A stretch of 64,000 nucleotides of DNA from NCBI GenBank assembly GCA_020161365.1, contig JAIUNU010000004.1:62001-126000 (forward strand), in the 5' to 3' direction. How positions within the stretch are numbered: the stretch's first letter is position 1; every line of letters starts with the position of its first letter. This document shows, piece by piece, positions 29,002-39,401 of the stretch. A model generated the notes under the pieces. It made no database searches. It was given only the letters and a program-made list of their open reading frames with translations, and was not told the DNA's origin. This DNA comes from Pseudomonadota bacterium. GTDB taxonomy: Bacteria > Pseudomonadota > Alphaproteobacteria > Caulobacterales > Caulobacteraceae. Position numbers and translations under genes: made by a program.

Positions 29002-29016
29002 GCACGCATGGCGGTC

Positions 29017-30912
<1,896 letters not shown>

Positions 30913-31296
30913 CTTCGTACCTGTCGCTCCTTTAGGCGGACGGCGGTGACAAGGGCCTTCTCAGAAGCGCCCCGGTTTTTCTCGCTCCGTCCCCAGTGGC
31001 TTCGCACTCTCTACGGTTCAAGTTCCGCACTCCGCGCCGTCGACGAAAATCGAACGGGCGGAATGCGTTGTGCGAAGTTGACGAACCCGTCAACCCCGCT
31101 TCGAAGCCGGATATGGGGGATGGGCGCCGCCGCGCAAGACCATAACCCCTCGCAGGGAGGGGGAATCTGGGATTCTGAGCCAGAAAGTTGGCCATGATCG
31201 GCGTCGCTTCAAGCGGCCCCACCCAGGTCGAAGAGGGTGATGCACGATCGCGCGGCTTATGGAACTATCACCGGGCCGGCCGCTCCGCGACGGCGC
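30913..31296. other. Non-coding dnaK upstream region
   Basis: About 380 bases with no gene. It should hold the dnaK promoter(s) on the minus strand. A CTTGAA on that strand (31017-31022) could be a heat-shock -35, but no convincing -10 follows at the right distance. A GTTGACG/CGTCAAC inverted repeat lies at 31077-31094. There is no CIRCE element. Confidence 0.4.
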
Positions 31297-31407
31297 TAGA
31301 GCCCCGCGCGCCAAAACGGAATCGCTTCGAAGCGATAACGAGGCTCTAGATCAAAGACTTGGAGCGTGACTCGCGCCGAAACCGGTTCCCACGTTCGGCG
31401 TCACGCT
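31297..31407. repeat. Compound palindromic intergenic element before alkB
   Basis: Nested inverted repeats: TAGAGCC (31297-31303) with GGCTCTA (31342-31348) enclosing the perfect palindrome ATCGCTTCGAAGCGAT (31321-31336), then AGCGTGAC (31363-31370) with GTCACGCT (31400-31407) enclosing GCCGAA/TTCGGC and ACCGGT. The AACCGGTTCCCAC core resembles interspersed palindromes common in alphaproteobacterial intergenic regions. The last arm ends 16 bases before alkB. Confidence 0.65.
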
Positions 31408-31422
31408 TTAGCGTTGCGCGTA

Positions 31423-32040
31423 ATGTTAAAGCCCCTCGCCGTCCTACCTGGCTTCGATGTGTGGCCAGGCTTTCTCGACGTTTCGGCGCAGGCCGCCTTG
31501 ACCGAAGCCGTCCTCGCGGCGGCGAGATCCGCGCCTTTTTCAAACTACGATACCGCCTATGGAAAGCCGATGAGCGTGGGCATGACCGCGTTTGGGCCGC
31601 TCGGTTGGATCAGCGACAGAAGCGGATATCGTTATGTCGACCGTCAACCCGGCTCGGCCGAGCCTTGGCCCGACATGCCGCCGATGCTGCTCGACCTCTG
31701 GAGCCAGCTGGGCGATGCGCAGGCCCCGCCGGACTCGTGCCTGATCAATCTCTACCGCGATGGCGCGCGCATGGGCCTGCACCAGGATCGCGACGAGACA
31801 GACCCCCGGTTTCCCGTGCTGTCGATCTCCCTCGGCGATACGGCCGTGTTCAGGATCGGCGGCGTCAATCGTAAAGACCCGACGCGTAGCCTCAAGCTCT
31901 CCTCGGGCGACATCTGCCGCTTGTCGGGACCGGCGCGTCTGGCGTTCCACGGCGTCGATAGAATCCTGCCCGGCTCCTCAAACCTGGTGCCCGGTGGCGG
32001 CCGGATCAATCTGACCCTCCGCCGGGCGCGACCCGGCTGA
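31423..32040 (+). CDS. alkB: DNA alkylation repair dioxygenase AlkB
   Basis: AlkB removes methyl groups from 1-methyladenine and 3-methylcytosine in DNA by Fe(II)/2-oxoglutarate oxidation. Iron ligands are visible in GLHQDRDE (HxD) and AFHGVDRI (His). RINLTLRRAR gives the Arg residues that bind 2-oxoglutarate and close the RxNxTxR signature. The 205 residues and the substrate motif NYDTAYGKPMSVGMTAFG fit the bacterial family. The ATG at 31423 gives the family N-terminus; an upstream GTG lies inside the palindromic element. A shared terminator separates it from convergent dnaA. Confidence 0.93.
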   Translation: MLKPLAVLPGFDVWPGFLDVSAQAALTEAVLAAARSAPFSNYDTAYGKPMSVGMTAFGPLGWISDRSGYRYVDRQPGSAEPWPDMPPMLLDLWSQLGDAQAPPDSCLINLYRDGARMGLHQDRDETDPRFPVLSISLGDTAVFRIGGVNRKDPTRSLKLSSGDICRLSGPARLAFHGVDRILPGSSNLVPGGGRINLTLRRARPG

Positions 32041-32047
32041 AACGACA

Positions 32048-32083
32048 AGAGGGCCGCTCCTGTTCGAGAACGGCCCTCTTTAA
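32048..32083. terminator. Bidirectional terminator between alkB and dnaA
   Basis: AGAGGGCCG (32048-32056) and CGGCCCTCT (32071-32079) form a 9-bp stem, with TTTAA to the right and TCTTGTCG on the other strand. It can end alkB rightward and possibly dnaA leftward. Confidence 0.75.
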
Positions 32084-32112
32084 CGTCATGGGTAAGCTTC
32101 ACGCCCGAAGTG

Positions 32113-33585
32113 TCAGCCCCGCAGCTTGCGGGTCAGCGTCTCCAGGTCATGGTTGAGCGCGCTGTCCTCCGTGCGCAGGGCCTCGATGCGCCGCACGGCG
32201 TGCAGGACGGTGGTGTGATCGCGACCGCCGAAGCGGCGGCCGATGTCGGGCAGCGAGCGCGTGGTCAGTTGCTTGGCCAGCCACATGGCGGCCTGACGCG
32301 GGCGGGCCACGGCGCGGTTGCGTCGCTCACTCAGCAGATCAGCCTGCTTCATGCCGTAGTGCTCGGCGGTGGCCTTTTGAATATCGTCGATGGTGATGCG
32401 CTTCTCGCCCGAACGAAGGTGCGGGCGCAGGATCGCCTGAACCTCGTCGAGGGTCATGCGGGACAGCCCCTCACCGGCGCGAGCCGACAAGGTGTTCAGC
32501 GCGCCTTCCAGCTCGCGGACGCTGTCGGTGAAACGGTCAGCCAGGAACTGCATCACCTCGGCGCGCATGGTCGGCTCGAAGCCGTGCGCGGCGGAAAGAG
32601 TCTGGATTTTGCGCTCGAGGATGCCCAGGCGAAGATTGCGATCGGCAGGCTCAAGACCACACACCAGACCTGCCGACAGATGGGAGCGCAGATGGGCGTC
32701 CATCTCGGTCATGGCCGACGGCGGGCGATCGGCGGAGAACACGACGCGGCCGCCCTCCCCAACCAGCGCGGTCAGGGTGTGAAACAGCTCTTCCTGCGTC
32801 GACTGTTTGCCTGCGATGAAATGGACGTCATCGATGATCAGAAGGTCGGCGGCGCGCAGCTCTTCCTTGAAGGCCGCCGTCTGGCGATCCATCACGGCGC
32901 GAACGAAGGTCGACAGGAAGCGCTCGGCCGTCAGGTAGACCACCCGCTTTTCCGGCGCATTGCGCATGGCTTCCCAGGCCAAGGCGTTCAGCAGGTGGGT
33001 CTTGCCGAAGCCGTAGGGGCCGTGGAACAGCACGGGGTTGAAGTGGCCGTCCGCCCAGTTGGCGATCCGTCGGGCCACGGCGTGGGCGAATTCGTTGGCG
33101 GGACCGGGAACGAAGGTCTCGAAGGTGAAGCGTTCCTGCAAACCTTGGGTGCGCGGCGATTTGGCGTTGGGCGTGACGACGGCGGGCGCATCCGTGGAAA
33201 CGGGCAGGACGATTTCGATCGGCTCGGCGGCGACGGCCTTGGGAGCGGCTTCGACATAGGCGCCAGCAGACGCCTCGAATTCCAGGCGCGACTTCAGGTC
33301 GATGCGACGACCGGTCGCATCAAGAGTCGCCCAGAGCTCGCCGATCCGACGCCAAGCGCTGCGGCGGATCCAGTCGCGAGCGATGCCCGTCGGCGTCACC
33401 AGGACCACGTCGCCGGTCGCGGCCTCGCGCAGCATGGCCGGCGCGATCCACGACCCGAAGGCCGCATCACCCAGCTCGCGCTTCAAAGCCACGCAAACCT
33501 TCGACCAGACGTTCGCCGCCGGCTCGCAAGCCGCCGCGATCGCCGCCGAGAAGTCCTGGCTGGCCACCCCGCCCTTCATGGTCAT
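32113..33585 (-). CDS. dnaA: Chromosomal replication initiator DnaA
   Basis: DnaA opens the origin and, in Caulobacter, also acts as a cell-cycle transcription factor. The 490-residue product has an N-terminal helicase-interaction domain, the AAA+ ATPase (Walker A FHGPYGFGKTHLLNALAW, Walker B LLIIDDVHFIAGK) and the DNA-binding signature GRRFGGRDHTTVLHAVRRIE. It starts at ATG 33585 (MTMKGGVASQ); 33579 is possible. I prefer this over the longer open frame because it places the start about 155 bases from the predicted promoter, as known for C. crescentus. It lies about 5.4 kb from Cori. Confidence 0.97.
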   Translation of the reverse strand: MTMKGGVASQDFSAAIAAACEPAANVWSKVCVALKRELGDAAFGSWIAPAMLREAATGDVVLVTPTGIARDWIRRSAWRRIGELWATLDATGRRIDLKSRLEFEASAGAYVEAAPKAVAAEPIEIVLPVSTDAPAVVTPNAKSPRTQGLQERFTFETFVPGPANEFAHAVARRIANWADGHFNPVLFHGPYGFGKTHLLNALAWEAMRNAPEKRVVYLTAERFLSTFVRAVMDRQTAAFKEELRAADLLIIDDVHFIAGKQSTQEELFHTLTALVGEGGRVVFSADRPPSAMTEMDAHLRSHLSAGLVCGLEPADRNLRLGILERKIQTLSAAHGFEPTMRAEVMQFLADRFTDSVRELEGALNTLSARAGEGLSRMTLDEVQAILRPHLRSGEKRITIDDIQKATAEHYGMKQADLLSERRNRAVARPRQAAMWLAKQLTTRSLPDIGRRFGGRDHTTVLHAVRRIEALRTEDSALNHDLETLTRKLRG

Positions 33586-33740
33586 TCGTCCACCGCCTTG
33601 CACAAAAACAATCGCCGCATACCTCAGCCGCCGCCCCCCATGGCGCGCGACCGTTTTTCTCAACGCACACAGGTTCTTACTCGGCGAACACGAGGGGTCC
33701 GCCGCCGCCTTGTTTTGTCCAAGACTGGAAGAGCGCTGAG
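33586..33740 (-). promoter_or_regulatory. dnaA 5' untranslated leader
   Basis: About 155 transcribed, untranslated bases lie between the predicted transcription start near 33740 and the dnaA ATG. Published work on C. crescentus describes a dnaA leader of about this length that affects translation under nutrient limitation. I infer the same here from position and length. Confidence 0.6.
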
Positions 33741-33746
33741 ACCCTT

Positions 33747-33774
33747 AAACTAGCCAGCGGCCCGGGCCGGTCAA
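33747..33774 (-). promoter_or_regulatory. dnaA housekeeping-sigma promoter
   Basis: On the minus strand TTGACCGG (33774-33767) is followed after 12 bases by GCTAGTTT (33754-33747). This matches the Caulobacter housekeeping consensus TTGACnnS-N(10-14)-GCTANAWC closely. Confidence 0.75.
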
Positions 33775-33810
33775 ACGGAAAACTTGCGTCCGATCGCGGA
33801 TATTTCTGTT

Positions 33811-33815
33811 GACTC
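33811..33815. promoter_or_regulatory. GANTC (CcrM) site upstream of dnaA promoter
   Basis: GACTC lies about 37 bases upstream of the predicted -35; a second site, GATTC, is at 33896-33900. In C. crescentus, adenine methylation at GANTC near this promoter is reported to affect dnaA expression. Confidence 0.6.
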
Positions 33816-33906
33816 GCGAGAGGCCCTCGCCCGGCAAGGGAATAGCGACTTCGACTACTCTGATCACAGATTGTGACGTCAGGAATAGCGCGTTGGATTC
33901 AAAGCA

Positions 33907-33936
33907 AAAGCCGACCAGGTCTCCCTGATCGGCTTT
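33907..33936 (-). terminator. Terminator after rpsT
   Basis: AAAGCCGACCAG (33907-33918) pairs with CTGATCGGCTTT (33925-33936), one mismatch, six-base loop. On the minus strand it is followed by TTTTGCTTTG. Confidence 0.75.
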
Positions 33937-33984
33937 GTAAACTTTTGAAAAGATTGGATGAACTAAGTTCGTCCAATAACTGTA

Positions 33985-34260
33985 CTAGGCCGCGGCCTTG
34001 TCCAGTTTCTTCAGGCGAGCCGCCAGGCGCGAAACCTTGCGCGAGCCCGTGTTCGGGTGAACGACGCCCTTCGAAACCGCGCGCATCAGCTCGGATTGAG
34101 CCTCAACGAAAGCGGCCTTGGCGACGGCGACGTCACCCTTGGCGATCGCGTCTTCAAACTTGCGCAGGAAGGTGCGCACGCGCGAGCGACGCGCGGTGTT
34201 GACTTCGGTGCGGCGAGCGATCTTGCGGATCGCCTTCTTGGCGCCGGGATTATTGGCCAT
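33985..34260 (-). CDS. rpsT: 30S ribosomal protein S20
   Basis: S20 binds the 5' domain and helix 44 of 16S rRNA. The 91-residue basic protein shows the family N-terminus [19 protein letters not shown]. It continues [16 protein letters not shown] and ends with [22 protein letters not shown]. The ATG at 34260 is chosen over one five codons upstream because it gives the conserved start. The gene has its own promoter and terminator and lies upstream of dnaA on the same strand. Confidence 0.97.
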   Translation of the reverse strand: MANNPGAKKAIRKIARRTEVNTARRSRVRTFLRKFEDAIAKGDVAVAKAAFVEAQSELMRAVSKGVVHPNTGSRKVSRLAARLKKLDKAAA

Positions 34261-34325
34261 AGGTCGGACCTTCAAACGGACAGCCGCGCGGGCGGCCGCG
34301 AAGCAGGTGGAAATGTGAGCGCGCG

Positions 34326-34354
34326 GATATACGGGAAGCGCTGGCCTGGGTCAA
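34326..34354 (-). promoter_or_regulatory. rpsT promoter
   Basis: On the minus strand TTGACC (34354-34349) is followed by a 17-base spacer and TATATC (34331-34326). This predicts a leader of about 60 bases before the rpsT ATG. Confidence 0.65.
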
Positions 34355-34409
34355 CGGTCCACAGGCAGGATTCCCGAGGCCGCTTCACCGTCTTCGTTGC
34401 TGATCCGGA

Positions 34410-35198
34410 TCAAGCGCCCTTGAAGGCGGGTTTACGCTTTTCGACGAAGGCTGTCATGCCTTCCTTCTGGTCCTCGAAGGCGAACAGCGAATGGAACAGT
34501 CGGCGCTCCAGCGCGACGCCGGTGGTCAAGGTCGTTTCATAGGCCGCCTCAACCAGCTCCTTGTTCATCGCCACCGCGAGCGGAGACTGGCTGGCGATCT
34601 TGGCGGCGATCGCGAGGGCTTCGTCGACCAGGCTTTCGGCCGGGAAAATGCGGGAGACCAGGCCCGAGCGTTCGGCTTCCTGCGCATCCATCATCCGCCC
34701 GGTCAGGATCATGTCCATGGCCTTGGACTTGCCAACGAAGCGGGTCAGGCGCTGTGTGCCGCCGATGCCCGGGGCGACGCCCAGATTGATTTCCGGCTGG
34801 CCGAACTTGGCGGTGTCGGCGGCCAGGATGAAGTCACACATCATGGCCAGTTCGCAACCGCCCCCCAGCGCGTAACCGGAGACTGCGGCGATGATCGGCT
34901 TGCGGCACTGCTCGATCGCACGCGCGCCGGCGGTGAAGAAGTCCGCCTTGAACATCTGGGCGTAGCTCTTGTCCGACATCTCCTTGATGTCGGCGCCCGC
35001 GGCGAAGGCCTTGGCCGAGCCGGTCAGAACGATGCAGCCCACGCCGTCGTCCGCCTCAGCCGCCGCCAGGGCCTCAGCCAACTCGCCCAGCAGGGCGGTG
35101 TTAAGGGCGTTCAGCGCCTCGGGCCGGTTCAGTCGGATCAGGGTGACGCCCGGCGCGCTCTCGGGCGCCTCGACGATCAGGGTCTGGAACTGGGCCAT
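34410..35198 (-). CDS. Enoyl-CoA hydratase
   Basis: A crotonase-fold enzyme that hydrates trans-2-enoyl-CoA in fatty acid beta-oxidation. The 262 residues show [11 protein letters not shown], the oxyanion-hole segment [26 protein letters not shown] with one catalytic Glu, and [20 protein letters not shown] with the other. [14 protein letters not shown] and a C-terminal [12 protein letters not shown] complete the family pattern. It resembles short-chain enoyl-CoA hydratases strongly. It is a single gene between rpsT and dnaQ, with no other beta-oxidation gene nearby. Confidence 0.93.
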   Translation of the reverse strand: MAQFQTLIVEAPESAPGVTLIRLNRPEALNALNTALLGELAEALAAAEADDGVGCIVLTGSAKAFAAGADIKEMSDKSYAQMFKADFFTAGARAIEQCRKPIIAAVSGYALGGGCELAMMCDFILAADTAKFGQPEINLGVAPGIGGTQRLTRFVGKSKAMDMILTGRMMDAQEAERSGLVSRIFPAESLVDEALAIAAKIASQSPLAVAMNKELVEAAYETTLTTGVALERRLFHSLFAFEDQKEGMTAFVEKRKPAFKGA

Positions 35199-35316
35199 CT
35201 CATTCTCCTGCTTCAGCCGGCGCAGTTATAGAGAGGGCATCGGCGTTGGGGAGCCCCCCGCGCCGCCTCTGGCCCGACGTGGGACGCTCGCGATCACCAC
35301 AGATTGGCGGCGCGCC

Positions 35317-36030
35317 TTATCCCTCAGCCCCAACGACGCCGAACTGGATCCACAGGGCCTTGTCCTTGAGGTTCTTGCGAACCCAGGCGGCGTGGACCTC
35401 GCGTTCGACATCGGTGGAGCGGGGCGCCAAGGGCCTGGGTCGCGCGCCATAAGCTCCCTGGACTGCGGCGGAGACCGCCAGGGCCCCGACCGAGTGGGTC
35501 AGCTCCAGAGCGCGCTCCTTGCCACCCTGCAGCTCAAGATAGACCTCGGCCAGCAGATGGGCGTCGATCAGGGCGCCGTGTTTGTCGCGGCTCTCAAGGC
35601 TGATCTTGAATCGCTTACAAAGCGCGTCGAGCGAATTGTACATGCCCGGAAAGCGCTTCTTGGCCATGGCCAGGGTGTCGACCCAGCGCTCCTCGTGGAT
35701 CGGCGCCTTGCCGCACTTCTCGAGCTCGAAATTGACGAACTGGCGGTCGAACGCGGCGTTGTGGGCCACCACGACGCTGTCGCCGACAAATTCCAGGAAG
35801 CGATCGGCGATCTCATGGAACTTTGGCTTGCCGGTCAGGAAGGCGCTGGACAGGCCATGGACCTTCTCGGCCTCGGCCGGCATGTCGCGCAGCGGATCGC
35901 AGTACTCGTGGAACGAGCGGCCGGTCGGCATGAAGTCGACCACCTCGATGCAGCCGATTTCAACCAGCCGGTCGCCGGTCTTCGGGTCGAAGCCGGTGGT
36001 TTCGGTATCGAGGATGATCTCGCGGGCCAT
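35317..36030 (-). CDS. dnaQ: DNA polymerase III epsilon subunit (proofreading exonuclease)
   Basis: The 3'-5' exonuclease that corrects errors of the replicative polymerase. DEDDh motifs are in order: Exo I ILDTETTGFDP, Exo II VAHNAAFDRQFVNFE, Exo III HGALIDAHLLAEVYLEL with the catalytic His and Asp. A short C-terminal tail follows that in other bacteria binds the alpha subunit; here it is RKNLKDKALWIQFG. The 237 residues are standard. It lies 31 bases after coaE in the leftward run from ppsR. Confidence 0.95.
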   Translation of the reverse strand: MAREIILDTETTGFDPKTGDRLVEIGCIEVVDFMPTGRSFHEYCDPLRDMPAEAEKVHGLSSAFLTGKPKFHEIADRFLEFVGDSVVVAHNAAFDRQFVNFELEKCGKAPIHEERWVDTLAMAKKRFPGMYNSLDALCKRFKISLESRDKHGALIDAHLLAEVYLELQGGKERALELTHSVGALAVSAAVQGAYGARPRPLAPRSTDVEREVHAAWVRKNLKDKALWIQFGVVGAEG

Positions 36031-36061
36031 GGCCCTTCAATGGAGCCGTTCGCCGCCGGCT

Positions 36062-36661
36062 TCAAGCCGAGCGGGAGGTTCTCAACAGAGTCAGAAGGTC
36101 GCGCACCTGCCGCCGCGCATGGTCGAGGCCCTGTCCCGTGTCGATCACGAAGTCCGCGCGGGCGCGCTTCTCGGCGTCGGGCGTCTGGCGCGCCAGGATC
36201 GCCTCGAACTTCTCCGGCGTCATCTCCGGGCGGGCCAGAACCCGCTCGCGCTGGACGTCGGCCGGAGCCGAAACCACCACGACCTTGTCGACGCGCTTTT
36301 CGCCGCCCGTTTCGAACAACAGCGGGACGTCCAGCACCACGATATCGTGGCCCTCGGCCTTGGCCTTCTCGAAAAAGCCGATCCGGTGAGCGCCAACCAG
36401 GGGGTGAACGATCGCCTCCAGCTTGGCCAGCGCCTCGGGATCGCCGACCACGCGCGCGCTGAGCTTGGCGCGATCGATCGCGCCATTGACGACAACGCCG
36501 GGAAAGGCCGTCTCGACCGGTTCCACAGCCGCCCCGCCCGTAGCGTAGAGCGCGTGCACGGCGGCGTCAGAGTCATAAACGGGAACGCCTGCGGCCTCGA
36601 ACATCTTCGAGGTCGTCGACTTGCCCATGCCGATCGATCCGGTGAGCCCCAGGATCAACAT
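36062..36661 (-). CDS. coaE: Dephospho-CoA kinase
   Basis: CoaE adds the 3'-phosphate in the final step of coenzyme A synthesis. The 199 residues begin with the P-loop [20 protein letters not shown] and continue [38 protein letters not shown] and the [20 protein letters not shown] lid follow. It starts one base after the aroE stop, so the two should be coupled. Confidence 0.96.
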   Translation of the reverse strand: MLILGLTGSIGMGKSTTSKMFEAAGVPVYDSDAAVHALYATGGAAVEPVETAFPGVVVNGAIDRAKLSARVVGDPEALAKLEAIVHPLVGAHRIGFFEKAKAEGHDIVVLDVPLLFETGGEKRVDKVVVVSAPADVQRERVLARPEMTPEKFEAILARQTPDAEKRARADFVIDTGQGLDHARRQVRDLLTLLRTSRSA

Positions 36662-36662
36662 G

Positions 36663-37520
36663 TCAGGCTTCTCCCAAGAGCTTTAACGCCAGGCCTCGAA
36701 CGTCGACTTCGGGGGAGGGGGGCTGGCCATAGATGGCTTCGAAGGTTGGGATCGCCTGGCGAAGCAGCATCTCCAGGCCGTCCACCGTCGCGCGGCCAGC
36801 GGCTTCGGCGCGGCGGAGGAACTCGGTCCGCAGCGGCTTGTACACCATGTCCAGGACCACCGCGTCCCTTGGGGTCAGGGCGAGATCGGCCACAGGACCG
36901 TCTCCGCCGCCCAAGCCCAGGGAAGTCGCGTTGATCACCAGGCCGGCCTCCGGCAGCAGAGCGGGGAGGGCGTCCTCGCCCCTGGCCAAGACCTTCTCTC
37001 CAAACGTGTCAGCCAAGTCCTTTGCCCGCGCTACGGTCCGGTTGACGACCGACACCTGCGGCGCGCCCGCGAGAAGCAAGGCCGCAATGGCGCCCCGCGC
37101 CGCGCCGCCCGCGCCGAGCACGACGACCGGCGCGGCGGTCACATCGTAACCGGGCGCCTGCGCGGCGATGGCGCCCAACAGGCCAGGGCCATCGGTGTTT
37201 TCGGCATGGACACCGCCGTCGGCGTCAAAGAGCAGCAGGTTGGCCGCGCCCGCCATCCGCGCCAGGTCACTGGCGGTGTCGGCGATCGCCAGCGCGCGCT
37301 CCTTGAAGGGGATGGTGACATTGATCCCGCGCACCGCGCCGCCACGCAGGCCATTTACGAAGGTCTCGAAGCGGTCAACCGTCGGCGCGAACGGCACATA
37401 GGCCGCATCGAGGCCGGCCGCAGCGATCCAGGCGTTATGGATCAGCGGGCTCATCGAATGCCGAATGGGCTGACCGCAGACGCCGCCGACGACAGCCGCA
37501 CCCGTGATGACGTTGCTCAT
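36663..37520 (-). CDS. aroE: Shikimate dehydrogenase
   Basis: AroE reduces 3-dehydroshikimate with NADPH in aromatic amino acid synthesis. The 285 residues show [19 protein letters not shown] with the substrate Ser residues, [13 protein letters not shown] with the catalytic Lys, [12 protein letters not shown] with the catalytic Asp, and the nucleotide-binding [28 protein letters not shown] follows for NADP preference. The ATG overlaps the maf stop (ATGA). Confidence 0.96.
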   Translation of the reverse strand: MSNVITGAAVVGGVCGQPIRHSMSPLIHNAWIAAAGLDAAYVPFAPTVDRFETFVNGLRGGAVRGINVTIPFKERALAIADTASDLARMAGAANLLLFDADGGVHAENTDGPGLLGAIAAQAPGYDVTAAPVVVLGAGGAARGAIAALLLAGAPQVSVVNRTVARAKDLADTFGEKVLARGEDALPALLPEAGLVINATSLGLGGGDGPVADLALTPRDAVVLDMVYKPLRTEFLRRAEAAGRATVDGLEMLLRQAIPTFEAIYGQPPSPEVDVRGLALKLLGEA

Positions 37521-38116
37521 GTCACGAGCGCTCCTTGAAGGCGCAGGAAATCCAAGAGGCCGATCAGCGGCAGACCGAGAATGGTGAAGTAGTCACCCTC
37601 GATCCTGTCGAACAGCTGGACGCCTTCACCCTCCAGCTCGTAGCAGCCGACCGACCACAGCAGGGCCTCGCCGCGGCGCTCTATATATTGGTCGAGCCAG
37701 GCGTCGCTGAACGACCGTATCGAGAGCTTGGCGCTTTCGACCACTCGCCAGATCGGCTGTCCGTCGCGCGCGATAACCACGGCCGAGTGCAGCTTGTGGG
37801 AGGTTCCGCGCAGCTCCAGCAAGCGTGCCCGGGCGTCCTCCAGCGAAACAGCCTTGTCGATCAGCCGGCCATCGAGATCCAGGGTCTGGTCTGCGCCGAT
37901 CACAAGGCCGGGTCGCTTGGTCGAAACCTTGACCGCCTTCATTTCGGCGAGCGCATCGGCGATGTCGCGAGGGGAGACCGCCTCGGCCAACAGCCCGGCC
38001 TTGGCCGCGTCCTCGTCCACGCCAGGACTGACCGCGTCGAAGGTCACGCCGGCGTTTCGCAGGATCATCTGGCGCGCCGAACTCTGGGAGGCGAGCGTGA
38101 TCGGCGGGGGGCTCAT
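37517..38116 (-). CDS. maf: Maf-like nucleotide pyrophosphatase
   Basis: Maf proteins hydrolyse non-canonical or methylated nucleoside triphosphates and have been linked to septum inhibition. The 199-residue product starts with [18 protein letters not shown] (the family SxSPRR-like loop). It contains [13 protein letters not shown] and [24 protein letters not shown], and ends with [19 protein letters not shown]. The frame is open upstream but similarity begins at the ATG 38116, which overlaps the ppsR stop. aroE overlaps its end. Confidence 0.92.
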   Translation of the reverse strand: MSPPPITLASQSSARQMILRNAGVTFDAVSPGVDEDAAKAGLLAEAVSPRDIADALAEMKAVKVSTKRPGLVIGADQTLDLDGRLIDKAVSLEDARARLLELRGTSHKLHSAVVIARDGQPIWRVVESAKLSIRSFSDAWLDQYIERRGEALLWSVGCYELEGEGVQLFDRIEGDYFTILGLPLIGLLDFLRLQGALVT

Positions 38117-39018
38117 CCCAAGACCTCGACCTTGCCACGCCCTGCGGACAGCAGGTTGATCACCGCCGCCGCCGTCTCCTCGACGGAGCGTCGCGTGATG
38201 TCGATGACGGGCCAGTTCTGACGCTCGAACAGGCGGCGCGCGGCGATGATCTCCTGACGCACCGCGTCCGCGTCGACATAGTCGCTCTCGCGGTTCTCCT
38301 TCAATGAGAGCAAGCGGTTGCGGCGGATCTGGATCAGTCGGTCGGGCGAGGTGATCAGGCCGACGATCAGGGTGTTCTTCAGCGTGAACAGTTCCTCGGG
38401 CGGCGGTCGTCCGGGGACCAGCGGCACGTTGGCGGCGCGTACGCCCCGGTGGGCCAGATAGATACAGGTCGGGGTCTTGGAGGTCCGCGAGACGCCCACC
38501 AGGATGACGTCGGCCTGGGTGAGATCCTGGCCGCCCTGGCCATCGTCGTGAGCGATGGCGTAGTCGAGGGCTTCGATGCGGTCGAAATAATCGTTGGTCA
38601 GAGCGTGCTGGGCGCCGACACGCGTCGAGATCCGGGCGCCGAGATAGCGGGACATGGCGCTGATCACCGGATCCAGCGCGGCGATGCAGGGCATTTCCAG
38701 CTTGCGGCACCCTTCCTCGAGCGCCGTCCGCAGACCTGGGTCGACAATCGTATGCATCACCACGCCCGGCGCGCCGGCGATCTCTTCAAGCGCGCGATCC
38801 AGTTGGCGTGTGGATCGCACCAGAGCGTAGATGTGTTCAATCGGCAGAATGTCGGTAAAGCGCGCGCAGACCGCCCGCGCCATAGCGTTAAGGGTTTCAC
38901 CGGTGGAGTCGGAAACCAGGTGGATATGGAAGTAGGTGGCGAAACGGGGCGGCAGCCTTTCGCCCTCACCCTGCGCCAGACTCTCCTGTGGATCATCCGT
39001 TAACGGTTGCTTAACCAC
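38113..39018 (-). CDS. ppsR: Pyruvate,phosphate dikinase / PEP synthase regulatory kinase-phosphorylase (DUF299)
   Basis: This family phosphorylates and dephosphorylates PEP synthase or PPDK with ADP and phosphate. The 301-residue protein has FHIHLVSDSTGETLNAMARA, ALDYAIAHDDGQ, the P-loop-like VGVSRTSKTPTCIYLAHRG and VGLITSPDRLIQIRRNRL. It starts at a GTG (39018) whose first codons overlap a CtrA box and a DnaA box of Cori, so the first 25 or so residues, which show no conservation known to me, may be a dual-use or mis-assigned segment. It is the first gene left of the origin. Confidence 0.93.
   Translation of the reverse strand: MVKQPLTDDPQESLAQGEGERLPPRFATYFHIHLVSDSTGETLNAMARAVCARFTDILPIEHIYALVRSTRQLDRALEEIAGAPGVVMHTIVDPGLRTALEEGCRKLEMPCIAALDPVISAMSRYLGARISTRVGAQHALTNDYFDRIEALDYAIAHDDGQGGQDLTQADVILVGVSRTSKTPTCIYLAHRGVRAANVPLVPGRPPPEELFTLKNTLIVGLITSPDRLIQIRRNRLLSLKENRESDYVDADAVRQEIIAARRLFERQNWPVIDITRRSVEETAAAVINLLSAGRGKVEVLG
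38987..38995 (-). promoter_or_regulatory. DnaA G-box-type site at Cori
   Basis: TGATCCACA on the minus strand is the G-at-position-2 form of the DnaA box (TTATCCACA) described as the moderate-affinity box of C. crescentus. It lies within the first codons of ppsR. Confidence 0.65.
39000..39014 (+). promoter_or_regulatory. CtrA box at Cori, leftmost
   Basis: TTAA (39000-39003), seven bases, TTAA (39011-39014): exact TTAA-N7-TTAA consensus, overlapping the ppsR start. Confidence 0.8.
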
Positions 39019-39209
39019 TTGCCCTGCCTCTGGGGACGTTCGGGCGCCAAGCGGCCCCCACGACGTCGTGACACGGCGCCGCTGTGATCAACGGTCGCAT
39101 TGCTCGCCTAACATCCCCAGGCCCGGCCCGCATCCCCTGAACTCTGAATCTGGCTTGTCCAGAAGCGCGGGAAGAGTTCGGGGAGGGGTGTTTTTAGGCC
39201 GTCACGACG

Positions 39210-39224
39210 TTAAGAATTCATTAA
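39210..39224 (+). promoter_or_regulatory. CtrA box in Cori
   Basis: TTAA (39210-39213), GAATTCA, TTAA (39221-39224): exact spacing of seven. An EcoRI-type GAATTC palindrome is its spacer. Confidence 0.8.
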
Positions 39225-39258
39225 GGTCTTCAAGGGGCTTGCCCGTTCATCCCCATGA

Positions 39259-39273
39259 TTAACAGAGCCTTAA
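39259..39273 (+). promoter_or_regulatory. CtrA box in Cori
   Basis: TTAA (39259-39262), seven bases, TTAA (39270-39273), extended to TTAACCCC; flanked closely by two TCCCCA-type DnaA sites. Confidence 0.8.
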
Positions 39274-39380
39274 CCCCCTGTGGGGAGCGCTGGGGGAAAC
39301 CCGGGACGAGGTGTGCGAGTCACTCGCCTGCCAGGCGTTTTCCCCACTTTGCAGTTGCCCTTCCGCTCCCTCCTTCAATC

Positions 39381-39395
39381 TTAATTTCTTATTAA
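39381..39395 (+). promoter_or_regulatory. CtrA box in AT-rich part of Cori
   Basis: TTAA (39381-39384), TTTCTTA, TTAA (39392-39395). It lies in the AT-rich stretch upstream of hemE, where CtrA also controls a strong promoter in C. crescentus. Confidence 0.8.
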
Positions 39396-39401
39396 GATAT
39401 G

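Noticed and set aside
31004..31022. Heat-shock sigma-32 promoter for dnaK
   Set aside because: A CTTGAA is present on the minus strand, but no CCCCAT-like -10 occurs 13-15 bases downstream. I keep it only as a weak possibility.
39083..39091. TGTGATCAA in Cori as a second G-box
   Set aside because: It differs from TGATCCACA in either orientation at two or more key positions.
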